NCBI GenBank assembly: GCA_902512865.1
Contig: CABXKZ010000001.1
Location: 33,825-97,824 of the forward strand
DNA: 64,000 nt
DNA from: an uncultured marine group I thaumarchaeote
GTDB lineage: Archaea > Thermoproteota > Nitrososphaeria > Nitrososphaerales > Nitrosopumilaceae
Direction of reading: 5' to 3'
Shown here: positions 50,787 through 58,507 of the stretch, one piece after another
Position numbering within the stretch: position 1 is the stretch's first letter
Layout: every line of letters begins with the position of its first letter
Position numbers and translations under genes: made by a program
The notes under the pieces: model-generated
Told to the model about the DNA's origin: nothing
Databases searched by the model: none
What the model saw: the letters and a program-made list of their open reading frames with translations, nothing else

Positions 50787-51044
50787 ATGAAAGTAAGAAC
50801 GAATTATGTAAAACTGAGATATAAACATGAACGTCATTCATCAACTATCAAACTTAAATATTATTTTCAACTAAACGATGTCGATGATTACGTCATCAAC
50901 AGAATAAAATCGTGTGGCACTGCGGAACTGATGATGTATACTGTGTTTAGACGCAGTAAGAGAGGAATTCTCTCAATGTTCTGCCAAGTGTCACACCCAT
51001 TAATTACAAACTTTTATGCAATTATCATGTATAGTATGGCATGA
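50787..51044 (+). CDS. Uncertain 85-residue protein
   Basis: A frame of 85 residues with a basic, Tyr-rich first half (NYVKLRYKHERHSSTIKLKYYFQ) and a hydrophobic end. It has no motif and overlaps the next small frame by four bases. It might be real (compact and next to a divergent promoter) or only an open stretch. Evidence is weak. Confidence 0.3.
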   Translation: MKVRTNYVKLRYKHERHSSTIKLKYYFQLNDVDDYVINRIKSCGTAELMMYTVFRRSKRGILSMFCQVSHPLITNFYAIIMYSMA

Positions 51045-51136
51045 TGTATGAAGGCAAATGTCCTTTCTTCAAAGTGATTGATGAATTTCTTTCAAGATAC
51101 ATCCCTGAAGACAAGGCAAAAGGTGATAAGGCTTAA
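51041..51136 (+). CDS. Uncertain 31-residue peptide
   Basis: An ATG frame overlapping the upstream frame by four bases: a 31-residue peptide (MMYEGKCPFFKVIDEFLSRY, then Lys/Asp-rich end). Followed by two strong hairpins. Its codon use fits the neighbourhood, but support is limited. Confidence 0.35.
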   Translation: MMYEGKCPFFKVIDEFLSRYIPEDKAKGDKA

Positions 51137-51143
51137 ACATTCT

Positions 51144-51198
51144 GAGAAGCCAACATCCTCCGTTGTGGCTTCTCTCAACTTCATGTTTGTCAAACATG
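51144..51198 (+). terminator. Tandem hairpin pair
   Basis: Two consecutive stem-loops. The first pairs GAGAAGCCA (51144-51152) with TGGCTTCTC (51166-51174), nine bp. The second is CATGTTT-GTC-AAACATG (51182-51198), seven bp with a three-base loop. It lies downstream of the 31-residue frame and may terminate transcription or be part of a small RNA. Confidence 0.45.
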
Positions 51199-51248
51199 TA
51201 TGAAAATCATAGATCATTTTTATCTATTACAGATGCGTATTAGACACC

Positions 51249-51503
51249 ATGATGTGGGAAAATGTTACTCCATTTCAGGTAGACAAGCTTTGGTCGCAAG
51301 TAGTTCATTATTACATAAACAAGAAGAAAATGTCAAAAGAAGAGGCAAACAAAATTGCTGCAGCCATAGTAAAAAAAGAGATTGAAAAAAACACCTGTCA
51401 AAACATCACATGCAGACACTTGAAATCAAAGCACATTGCACATCTAAAACAGTGTCTAGTCGACACTTGCCCATGCTCTAAATTTGTGAAAAAAGAAAAT
51501 TAG
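51249..51503 (+). CDS. 84-residue putative zinc-binding protein
   Basis: Begins MMWENVTPFQVDKLW. A helical, Lys-rich middle (KKKMSKEEANKIAAAIVKKEIEKN) is followed by a Cys/His cluster: TCQNITCRHLKSKHIAHLKQCLVDTCPC. Possible ligands are four to five Cys and two to three His. The clustering in the last third suggests one or two structural zinc ions. No known family. Confidence 0.6.
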   Translation: MMWENVTPFQVDKLWSQVVHYYINKKKMSKEEANKIAAAIVKKEIEKNTCQNITCRHLKSKHIAHLKQCLVDTCPCSKFVKKEN

Positions 51504-51602
51504 ACTAAGTTTTTAGAATCATTTTACTCTGAGTACTAAAATTTTATTCTTATCTAGAAGATATTTTTCACTCTTTGGTAACTAGCTCAACTCAAAACTA
51601 AT

Positions 51603-51622
51603 AAGCTAATTATTAGCTTTTT
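51603..51622. terminator. Short palindromic hairpin
   Basis: AAGCTA-ATTAT-TAGCTT followed by T's, just upstream of the 279-residue gene. It may terminate the preceding gene or be an operator. Confidence 0.3.
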
Positions 51623-51636
51623 GTCCATGTAGTGCA

Positions 51637-52476
51637 TTGTCACAAAAATCTACATTTTCCAAATTAAAACATATGAAAATTTTATTATTTGTTGTAGGAA
51701 TTGCTGCAGTTCTTGCTCTATTAGATGTAGTAGAATTTTACATGCCAATGGAATTTGAAGACATATCTGTAAATAGACATTCATTGTACGTTCATTTTGA
51801 TCCTGTTTGGGATAGTTATCCATCAAATATTGTATTTGATATCACATCAACATGGAACAAATCAAATGCTGTATTAGATGAATCACAAAGATTTATTCCA
51901 TTTGACGAAACTATTCCAGATAATTATGGCACAAATGAGCTAGATTCTATGCATGACAAGTCTTTTGTCCGTTTATCTCACCAAAATAATCAATGTCAAT
52001 ATAATTTTCAACCACATCATTATCGTTCTACAGTTGATGTGATAAGACAAAACATTGAGGTTGCTATGGGTCTACAACTAACAACTGATCCTTACAATAT
52101 TCAATTTCCAAATGTAAAAAATACTTTGTATTCTGATGCGCAACAAGAATCAAAATTGCCTGATGCATTTGCACATTTTATTCCAATTTGTATGATTAAC
52201 GATGTATCTAATTTTGATTATAGTGTTAGAATTGATGATAAAACAATAGGAGTGAATCTATACTTTGTTCCATCTATTTCTGAATATGAGAGCTATAAAC
52301 AAACTGGAACCTTCTTTTATTATACTGAACCTGGATGTTTTGCAAAAAATCTAACTAGTCATTCAGGAACATGTCCCAACGTCACACAAGAGAGTGGAAT
52401 AATGATTATCATACCTGATGATATCAGTCGTTCTTTTGCAAAAACAACTCTAAATATTTACGAGCAAAAAAATTAA
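51637..52476 (+). CDS. Membrane-anchored extracytoplasmic hypothetical protein
   Basis: A 279-residue protein from the TTG at 51637 (the ATG at 51673 would remove 12 residues). A single N-terminal transmembrane anchor (ILLFVVGIAAVLALLDVVEF) is followed by a long outside domain. It carries four cysteines (NNQCQYNF, PICMIN, PGCFAKN, GTCPNV), perhaps two disulfides. It has few charged residues and ends KN. Convergent with the HD-domain gene (4-base overlap). No domain recognised. Confidence 0.68.
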   Translation: MSQKSTFSKLKHMKILLFVVGIAAVLALLDVVEFYMPMEFEDISVNRHSLYVHFDPVWDSYPSNIVFDITSTWNKSNAVLDESQRFIPFDETIPDNYGTNELDSMHDKSFVRLSHQNNQCQYNFQPHHYRSTVDVIRQNIEVAMGLQLTTDPYNIQFPNVKNTLYSDAQQESKLPDAFAHFIPICMINDVSNFDYSVRIDDKTIGVNLYFVPSISEYESYKQTGTFFYYTEPGCFAKNLTSHSGTCPNVTQESGIMIIIPDDISRSFAKTTLNIYEQKN

Positions 52477-53012
52477 TTATATTTTTCCTGTAGTCTCTTC
52501 CACTCATCATTTGCCCATGAAAGTTCTGCAAGTTTTCTTGGTTTTACGTCTGAAACATAATTCCAATACTTTGATTTTTTTACAAACTGCTGTTTCTCCC
52601 ACTGTGCGTTTCTCCCAGCATTTGGTGCATCATTTACATTTGCTAAAATGTCGGCAATTTTGACAAGTTTTGCTTTTGCACTGGAAGTTTTAAGATCTTT
52701 CACATATTTCACTTCTCTTTGTTTTTTTGCTAAGCGATTATCTTTTGTAACTGATACCACAATTTCTGCAATATTTTTCCCAAATCTGTCTTTTATGGAA
52801 TCATAGTCTGTATCTGTATCTTCTATTGTATCGTGTAGCCACGCAGCACAAATTATCTCCTCATCTGTAACCTTCATTTTTTTCAAGTTTCGTACCACAT
52901 CTTTTAGATGTGAAAATGTTGTTGTCTTGCCATTTTTTCGTAACTGACCTAAATGTTTCCTTTTAGCAAAACTTCTAGCCTGTGTGATATCTGACACACA
53001 TCTATTATACAA
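52473..53012 (-). CDS. HD-domain phosphohydrolase, MESH1/SpoT-hydrolase-like
   Basis: A 179-residue stand-alone HD hydrolase related to the (p)ppGpp hydrolase domain of RelA/SpoT and to MESH1. The expected residues are present: His35 in FSHLKDVV, His60-Asp61 in AAWLHDTIEDT, and Glu64-Asp65. The second conserved aspartate region is KIADILANVNDAPNAGRNAQW. No synthetase domain is attached. MESH1-type enzymes hydrolyse ppGpp or NADPH. It overlaps the 279-residue gene and is divergent from the SNase gene. Confidence 0.85.
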   Translation of the reverse strand: MYNRCVSDITQARSFAKRKHLGQLRKNGKTTTFSHLKDVVRNLKKMKVTDEEIICAAWLHDTIEDTDTDYDSIKDRFGKNIAEIVVSVTKDNRLAKKQREVKYVKDLKTSSAKAKLVKIADILANVNDAPNAGRNAQWEKQQFVKKSKYWNYVSDVKPRKLAELSWANDEWKRLQEKYN

Positions 53013-53059
53013 AAATGAGTTAAAAAATCATCTATATTGTATTGTTCAAAATAATATTC

Positions 53060-53539
53060 ATGGGCAATATGCTAAAGGCACTATCTATGATACTAGTTTC
53101 TGTAATTGGTATTGGAATTGTTGCACTTGCCATTTATGTTGAACCACCTAAAACTTCGATTAACTGTGATGATCAAATCTGCACTACTGGAATAATTGCC
53201 CAAGTAGTAGACGGCGACACTGTAAAATTCCTTTCAGATGATGGTGAAGAGATTAGAATTAGACTTGCACTTGTTAATGCAGCAGAGCTTACAGAACTTG
53301 GTGGTGAAGAAGCAAAGGTCTTTGCAGAATCACAATGTTCTGCTGGAAGTGAATCTGTATTCATACTAGACAGAGGACAAAAGCCATCATTTGACAGACA
53401 AATCGGCCTCGTATTTTGTAGCGAAACGTCCCTAAACGAATTGCTTTTGGAAAATGATCACGCTGAACTTGATCCTCGATTCTGTGGAAGAAGTGAGTTT
53501 GGTGGTATGGATTGGGCTGTAAAGTATGGCTGTGAATAA
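53060..53539 (+). CDS. Membrane-anchored SNase-like nuclease
   Basis: From the ATG at 53060 it is 159 residues. The N-terminal hydrophobic anchor ILVSVIGIGIVALAIYV is followed by an SNase/thermonuclease core: AQVVDGDTVKFLSDDGEEIRIRLALVNAAEL and GGEEAKVFAESQC. The usual R-x-x-E catalytic residues cannot be matched with certainty, since the core is followed by Cys-rich loops (VFCSETS, RFCGRSEF, KYGCE). Two or three disulfides are likely outside the cell. A TTG 18 bases upstream is a less likely start. Confidence 0.78.
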   Translation: MGNMLKALSMILVSVIGIGIVALAIYVEPPKTSINCDDQICTTGIIAQVVDGDTVKFLSDDGEEIRIRLALVNAAELTELGGEEAKVFAESQCSAGSESVFILDRGQKPSFDRQIGLVFCSETSLNELLLENDHAELDPRFCGRSEFGGMDWAVKYGCE

Positions 53540-55234
53540 CTAGCCCAAAAATTCCTTGAAGGAACTTGGAAAAATTATATCGTGATATGCATGTGGCACC
53601 ATCTTTCTATTCATTATTAGCAGTTCATGTGCTGCAGAATCTAGGACATATGTATCAGCCCAGTCGCCATAATCCCTAATTGACCTTCCAAAGCCCTGCA
53701 ACAATTTCATAATTGCTTGTGCCTTGTACCACAATGGATATTTTTCCATCTTTATCTTTGTTCTAGTCTCTGACAGCATTGGATATGGTGCCTTTGCAAC
53801 AATTTGAAATCTTGACAAGTCTTCTTTTAGATCTACACCTTCCCACAATGACGATGAAAGTAAAACTCCATTTTCACTCTCTGCGTGTTCTTGTACAACT
53901 TGATCTTGCGTTTTTCCATTTGCGTTAAAGCTGTGGCAAATTCTAATTCTTCTTTTGTTTTCTTGAGAAAGATTTTCTAAAATTTCAAAACATCTTGACT
54001 TGGATGACGTCAAGACCAATCCTTTCTTATCAGAATACTTTGTCATTATCTCATCAATTTTTTTAATTACTAGTAATTCATCGTCTCGTGTTGAATTGTA
54101 ACTTAGTCTTTTAACATTTGAAAACTCTACTTTTCTATTTTCTATTGGAAATGGTGAAATTTGTGTATCCACAATCTCTACCGTACCTGGGTCAAATCCT
54201 GTATTTTCACAAAAACTTTCCTTATCTATTGTTGCAGACATGAAAATTTGAACTGGATGTTCAAAAAATGTACTGACATATTTTGAAATATCAAGAGGTT
54301 TTACAGAAAGTGATCTAAATTTTCCACCCTCATCAAAATATGGTTTATTTAAGATGAAATTTTGCTTATTTGAATAAATTTCAGAACGTGCTTCGGCATA
54401 TTTTTTATATTTATTTTCTAGAGTTTGAACCACTTCATAATCTGGATTTTGAGCAAAAGCGCTACTATCCTCCAAATTACTAATCTGTCTTGCATAAGAT
54501 TCAGACAATCCATCGGATAATTTCATTACATCATCGATATCTTCTAAATCATAATTTTCTACATCAATCTTACATTCATTCAAATTTCTCTCGTAAATAT
54601 CGATTCCAACGAACTGAATTATTTGATCTTCAATTCTATGTGCTTCATCAAATATTGCAACTTTTTTATTTAGATATTGGGCATATTTTTCTTTTTGATA
54701 CTTCATCATTTGAAAGTAAGAAGCGTAATTCCATATGGAATGTGAAGAAATCAAACTTTGATATTTTTGTAAATAGTATAAGCAGTCATCTGATTTTATT
54801 TTTCCTTCTGCAACGTCGGTAAGTTTTGGTTTGTATTTACATTCTTTTTTTGTTTTTTTATCAAAACATGTACCCATATCACAGGTCCATTTGTTTTGTA
54901 CAGCAAAATCTCTCTCTGTCAAATCTATTCCATGTTTCTCCATCATTCTATGACATGCAAAATTTGGCATTCCTTTGTTTGGCTTAAACCATGGCATATC
55001 TTTGGTGTATTGATCTTGCAAATGCTTTGATGCTGTTACAACAAATGAACTTCCAAAATATCCTGCAACACTTGCAGCAATGAGTGATTTTCCAATTCCT
55101 GTTGGAGCTGAAAGTAAGACAACTTTAACACCTGAATCAATCTTTTCTTGAATCTCTTTTATCAATTTTTCCTGAAGTGGTCTTGGGGCAAATTCTTTTG
55201 GAAAAGATTTGAGAATTGTACTTTGTGAAGACAT
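53540..55234 (-). CDS. XPD/DinG-type Rad3-related helicase
   Basis: A 564-residue superfamily 2 DNA helicase. Motif I is SAPTGIGKS (about residues 41-49), motif II is FDEAHRIE (about residues 193-200), and the later motif VI is GFGRSIRD. Between them lies a four-cysteine iron-sulfur site (FACHRMM, KWTCDMGTC, KECKYK, DDCLYY), a mark of the XPD/FANCJ/DinG group. It likely works in repair or in resolving secondary structures. It is convergent with the SNase gene with no gap. Confidence 0.92.
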   Translation of the reverse strand: MSSQSTILKSFPKEFAPRPLQEKLIKEIQEKIDSGVKVVLLSAPTGIGKSLIAASVAGYFGSSFVVTASKHLQDQYTKDMPWFKPNKGMPNFACHRMMEKHGIDLTERDFAVQNKWTCDMGTCFDKKTKKECKYKPKLTDVAEGKIKSDDCLYYLQKYQSLISSHSIWNYASYFQMMKYQKEKYAQYLNKKVAIFDEAHRIEDQIIQFVGIDIYERNLNECKIDVENYDLEDIDDVMKLSDGLSESYARQISNLEDSSAFAQNPDYEVVQTLENKYKKYAEARSEIYSNKQNFILNKPYFDEGGKFRSLSVKPLDISKYVSTFFEHPVQIFMSATIDKESFCENTGFDPGTVEIVDTQISPFPIENRKVEFSNVKRLSYNSTRDDELLVIKKIDEIMTKYSDKKGLVLTSSKSRCFEILENLSQENKRRIRICHSFNANGKTQDQVVQEHAESENGVLLSSSLWEGVDLKEDLSRFQIVAKAPYPMLSETRTKIKMEKYPLWYKAQAIMKLLQGFGRSIRDYGDWADTYVLDSAAHELLIMNRKMVPHAYHDIIFPSSFKEFLG

Positions 55235-55313
55235 GTATAAAAAAAATTTCTAAATTACTAAAGTTAAATCTATTTCAGCTATCTTGATTAACCGTTTGTG
55301 AATAATACTGACT

Positions 55314-55613
55314 GTGATTACCGATACATCCATCCTAAAATCATTAAATGACTATATCTCGAGGAGAATTCAAGAAATACCTCTAGAGATCAAAGAAACA
55401 TACCTAGAAACAAAAAAAGTTTGGAAATGTGAAAATGAACTTGATTTTCTTTATGGATACTATGTAGGAAAAATTGAAGAGGCTACATTACATTATTTGT
55501 TAAAGGCTACTCGCGCATCAGCTGGTGGTTATGTAGATACATTTGAAATAAGAGGAATAATTGAAGAACATCGAGATGCATTGTATAATGCAATAAAGAA
55601 GGCATTGAATTGA
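55314..55613 (+). CDS. 99-residue helical protein
   Basis: A GTG-started frame of 99 residues, all helical, charged, without cysteines except one. KTFLE-like repeats are absent. The segment WKCENELDFLYGYYVGKIEEATLHYLLKATRASAGGYVD resembles a helical bundle. It is divergent from the helicase gene, sharing a promoter region of 79 bases. No known family. Confidence 0.6.
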   Translation: MITDTSILKSLNDYISRRIQEIPLEIKETYLETKKVWKCENELDFLYGYYVGKIEEATLHYLLKATRASAGGYVDTFEIRGIIEEHRDALYNAIKKALN

Positions 55614-55664
55614 TTATTCCGTTCAGTTTAATTTTTAAAAAGAATTTTTAGTCTTTTTGTAGTT

Positions 55665-55826
55665 TTGAATGGAATGTGGCAGGTAGCTGGTGGACACGGT
55701 CAGATTGATCATGATTCAGCTATATCACAAATGTTAGAGTATAATGAAAATGGATTCAATACTTGGGACATGGCCAACATCTATGGACCAGCTGAATCAT
55801 TTTATGGTGATTTTAGAATTCTCTAA
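55665..55826 (+). pseudogene. Aldo/keto reductase, N-terminal remnant
   Basis: A 53-codon stretch (start TTG 55665 or ATG 55674) reads NGMWQVAGGHGQIDHDSAIS, then NTWDMANIYGPAESFYGDFR before a stop at 55824. WDMANIYG matches the catalytic-Asp/Tyr start of an aldo/keto reductase (D-x4-Y). It stops after only about a sixth of the family's usual length. The 3' part of the same kind of gene is found at 56968. The fragment overlaps the end of the inverted 312-residue gene by 14 bases. Confidence 0.78.
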
Positions 55827-56751
55827 TCTGTTTTAGTAATTCTTTATCCATATGCATGATATTTTCAGGATAACAATTTAACATCCACCCATTATCAATT
55901 TTTGAAAAATTCATATCATTACATAATACATCATATTCATCAGAACTATTGTCAAATTCCCAATCAAATCCATTTCTTATAGTTATTTCGGGATAATTAT
56001 GTCCACGTATCAAAGATATAGTGCGTGACTCTTCATCAAAACTAATCTCTGCATAAAGTGCATTTGGATACAAGTAAACTACATTGGGATGAGATGTTAT
56101 AGCATTAAATTCTTCGGATGTAACATATTCATTATGTAATAAAATAATTTTTTCATATTTTAATAAAATATCTGGATTTTTATGAACATCAATATCTGTT
56201 ATTATATCATACCCTAATAACCAAAGTACATTTGCACCAGAACCACTAGATACAAAATTTATGTCGTACGGAGTAGAAATTTTCACAGAAAGACAATCAT
56301 CATCTCTAAACAAAACCCCGTGAAATTCTTGATCACATTCTCCACGAAAATATGTGTAAAACCCAGGTTCAGAATATGCAGCTGCAGTAAATATAGGATA
56401 AATTACTGCAGCGTTTGATATATTGTGAATTTCCTCATAAATTTCATAATTTTTAGGTTCAAGTTCAAGTACCCAACTTGAATAACTTTTCATCCCTTCA
56501 GAATCAATTGTATACGCATCCTCATTAACATATACTTGGAAAAGTGATGTTGTGTTTAACCGAGTTAATACAGTTTTAGATTGCAAAATACCCGCATCAT
56601 CAGTTTTAATTATTTTTACAGGATCAGATTGTATTTCCTCAGATTGTATTTCCTCAGATTGTATTTCCTCAGATTGATAACTCAGAAATAAAACTGAACC
56701 TATAGAACCAAATAAAAATATCATAACAACCACAATTATTTTTTGATTCAT
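55813..56751 (-). CDS. Membrane-anchored extracytoplasmic protein with EEIQS repeats
   Basis: A 312-residue protein with an N-terminal transmembrane anchor (IIVVVMIFLFGSIGSVLFL) and a large outside domain. Just after the anchor is a run of three SEEIQ repeats, encoded by 15-base tandem units (56626-56670). The rest is a mixed alpha/beta domain without a motif I recognise, with cysteines in GECDQEF and DDDCLS and again near the end. It is coupled to a gatB 3' fragment by a 4-base overlap, and both lie inverted inside a broken aldo/keto reductase gene. Confidence 0.65.
   Translation of the reverse strand: MNQKIIVVVMIFLFGSIGSVLFLSYQSEEIQSEEIQSEEIQSDPVKIIKTDDAGILQSKTVLTRLNTTSLFQVYVNEDAYTIDSEGMKSYSSWVLELEPKNYEIYEEIHNISNAAVIYPIFTAAAYSEPGFYTYFRGECDQEFHGVLFRDDDCLSVKISTPYDINFVSSGSGANVLWLLGYDIITDIDVHKNPDILLKYEKIILLHNEYVTSEEFNAITSHPNVVYLYPNALYAEISFDEESRTISLIRGHNYPEITIRNGFDWEFDNSSDEYDVLCNDMNFSKIDNGWMLNCYPENIMHMDKELLKQIREF
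56626..56676 (-). repeat. 15-base tandem repeat in a coding region
   Basis: Three exact copies of AGATTGTATTTCCTC plus a partial fourth. On the minus strand they encode the unit SEEIQ, just after the membrane anchor of the 312-residue protein. Confidence 0.85.
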
Positions 56752-56960
56752 TCAGAAAGTTTAGTTTTAATCAATTCAAGTGTTTTGGCTGGGTCTGCCT
56801 TTCCTTTTGTTTTCTGCATAACTTTTCCTACAAGAAAATTTACAGTTTCAGGTCTCTCTTTTGCATCAATTACCGCCTGTTTTTCCTCATCAAAAATTTG
56901 AGAAATTATAATATCTATCTCAGATGAATCTGAAACCTGTCCTAAATCCATTTCTTGCAA
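56748..56960 (-). pseudogene. gatB: gatB 3' fragment (C-terminal YqeY-like part)
   Basis: A 70-residue frame that matches only the very end of the aspartyl/glutamyl-tRNA amidotransferase B subunit: GQVSDSSEIDIIISQIF, then KERPETVNFLVGKVMQKTK and GKADPAKTLELIK. Intact GatB has about 470 residues; the other 85 percent is missing here. The upstream end meets the 3' remnant of the aldo/keto reductase gene at about 56960-56970. The stop overlaps the 312-residue gene by four bases (ATGA), so a real operon end was probably copied. Confidence 0.8.
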
Positions 56961-56967
56961 TACATCT

Positions 56968-57162
56968 TTTGTATTAGATAGACCTGCAGTTGCAGGTACA
57001 ATAATTGGCTCACGACTAGGATTATCAGATCACATTACACAAAATACCAAAACCTTCTCTCTAAAACTACAAAACGATGACTATGAGAAGATTAAATCAG
57101 TTACATCAAAAGCAAATGATCTTTTTGCATCAATTGGCGATTGTGGTGGAGAGTATAGGTAA
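56968..57162 (+). pseudogene. Aldo/keto reductase, C-terminal remnant
   Basis: Reading plus-strand codons from 56968: FVLDRPAVAGTIIGSRLG, then SDHITQNTKTFSLKLQNDDY, then FASIGDCGGEYR, followed by a stop at 57160. This is the C-terminal part of an aldo/keto reductase, with the NADP-contact segment RPAVAGTIIG. It has no start codon of its own. Together with the remnant at 55665 it accounts for two ends of one gene whose middle (about 220 residues) is missing. Confidence 0.75.
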
Positions 57163-57195
57163 TCATTCATTTACCTACAATTTTTTAATAAATCA

Positions 57196-57453
57196 ATGAA
57201 GTTTTGCCCAAAATGTGATGATAGGATGACTGGAGATTTATGCACCACATGTGACAAAAAGAAACTTCCTGAAAGAATAAAATTTTCAGATTATTCAAAT
57301 CAAAAAATTAACAGTTGTGATAAAGGGTGTAGTGCCAAAATTTACTTTGATGAGGATTTTAAAACAGAGGAGGGGAAATTTATCCCAATTGACAAAAACA
57401 CCGGTCGTCCTCACAAATGTAAAAGAATTCCAGTACGTAAAAAATTAAAGTAG
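57196..57453 (+). CDS. 85-residue zinc-binding protein
   Basis: Three cysteine groups: KFCPKCDDRMTGDLCTTCDKKK (C-x2-C and C-x2-C, spacing like a small zinc ribbon) and later NSCDKGCSAKIYFD. The last part has a His/Cys pair (HKCKR) in a basic tail. A short, leaderless-type start at ATG 57196, about 25 bases after TTTTTTAATAAAT. Function unknown. Confidence 0.65.
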   Translation: MKFCPKCDDRMTGDLCTTCDKKKLPERIKFSDYSNQKINSCDKGCSAKIYFDEDFKTEEGKFIPIDKNTGRPHKCKRIPVRKKLK

Positions 57454-57486
57454 AAATGTTTAACTAAAATTACGATAATTTTTTTT

Positions 57487-57912
57487 ATGGGATTAACAGA
57501 AGCAGATGCCAAGGCTTTGGTTAGTGAAGGAATTCTCTCGGCAGATTATGATGAGCATAAAGAGGCAATCGAGTTTTATGATAAGGCTCTAAAAATTGTA
57601 GAAACTGCAGAAATTTATCTAAACAAGGGAATCTCTCTTGTAGAACTAGAACAATATGACGATGCAGTGGCATCTTATGATAAAGCCGCTGCACTTGATG
57701 CAAACGATTCTCTAATTTGGTACAACCGTGGTGTTGCACTAACCCAAATGGAACGATACGATGATGCAATACTTAGTTATGAAAAAGCAATTGAAGTATC
57801 ACCTGGGTATGCAGATGCATGGTACAACAAAGGTGAATTGCTAAAGCATACGGGGCTAGAAGATGAGGCAAGTGTATGTTTTGACAAAGTCAAAGAGTTA
57901 GAAGGAGAATAA
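57487..57912 (+). CDS. TPR repeat protein
   Basis: A 141-residue protein of three to four tetratricopeptide repeats: LNKGISLVELEQYDDAVASYDKAAALDANDSLIWYNRGVALTQMERYDDAILSYEKAIEVSPGYADAWYNKGELL-type segments. The A- and B-helix consensus residues (Trp/Tyr/Gly/Ala/Pro) are in place. It probably acts as a protein-protein adaptor. It lies 33 bases after the zinc-binding gene and may be cotranscribed with it. Partner unknown. Confidence 0.88.
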   Translation: MGLTEADAKALVSEGILSADYDEHKEAIEFYDKALKIVETAEIYLNKGISLVELEQYDDAVASYDKAAALDANDSLIWYNRGVALTQMERYDDAILSYEKAIEVSPGYADAWYNKGELLKHTGLEDEASVCFDKVKELEGE

Positions 57913-58213
57913 TTTCTCCTTTACAAAAATTACTATGCTTCATAATTCGGCAAACTCATCACTGTTTTTGAGGAATCAATCAGAGAGAACCTCGTCTAAT
58001 TTATAATCATCAGCATTAATTCAATAACCTTTAGCTATTTAGAATCATTTATTGAAAATAGAATAAATCCTGAAAAGACAACATTTGTCATCTCTTCAGG
58101 CAGAGAAATTAATCTCCTGTTGGCGTGCAAACCAATAGAAATTATCAATTTTGATTCAAACTAAAACCTTTCTAACAGACAACAATGAAATACTCTTTTG
58201 AACAATAGTCTGT
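57913..58213 (+). other. 300-base gap, possible decayed frame
   Basis: No clear gene. An open stretch at about 58019-58164 reads SYLESFIENRINPEKTTF, then SGREINLLLACKPIEIIN and a stop, but it has no ATG, GTG or TTG in a useful place. It could be the end of a lost gene. Otherwise I see nothing in this gap except AT-rich promoter-like sequence before 58214. Confidence 0.3.
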
Positions 58214-58507
58214 ATGGTATATGCTTGGATTATCCCAATCTCAATAGTTGCAATTTTAGGCATATCTGGTTATCTGGTGTACAGATTTGTTATTTTTGAT
58301 ATCTTGGCAAATAGTTCAGTCAATAGTACCTTGAGACGGTATAACATCAAAAAAACACAGTTTGAGATTATCAAAGAGTTTAATGAAAATAAAGGTGAGA
58401 ACCTATCTGATGCAGAAATTAATCGCTTAGCAAAACGCTATCGTCGAGAAGAACCTGATCAATTTTTATCAATGTATGATAATTTACGAGATAAACCTAA
58501 GAACTAA
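58214..58507 (+). CDS. 97-residue membrane protein
   Basis: One transmembrane helix at the N-terminus (IIPISIVAILGISGYLVYRFVIF, residues 5-27) is followed by a basic cytoplasmic helical part (RRYNIKKTQFEIIKEF, then RLAKRYRREEPDQF). The orientation places the basic tail inside. No known family. Its stop overlaps the convergent SPFH gene by four bases. Confidence 0.6.
   Translation: MVYAWIIPISIVAILGISGYLVYRFVIFDILANSSVNSTLRRYNIKKTQFEIIKEFNENKGENLSDAEINRLAKRYRREEPDQFLSMYDNLRDKPKN

Noticed and set aside
50787..51044. 85-codon frame as a certain gene
   Set aside because: No motif, unusual amino-acid composition, and overlap with another small frame; kept in the list only with low confidence.
56982..56997. 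Inverted repeat ACCTGCA-GT-TGCAGGT near the gatB/AKR junction
   Set aside because: It is contained in the normal codons for RPAVAG of the aldo/keto reductase, so it need not be a transposon end.
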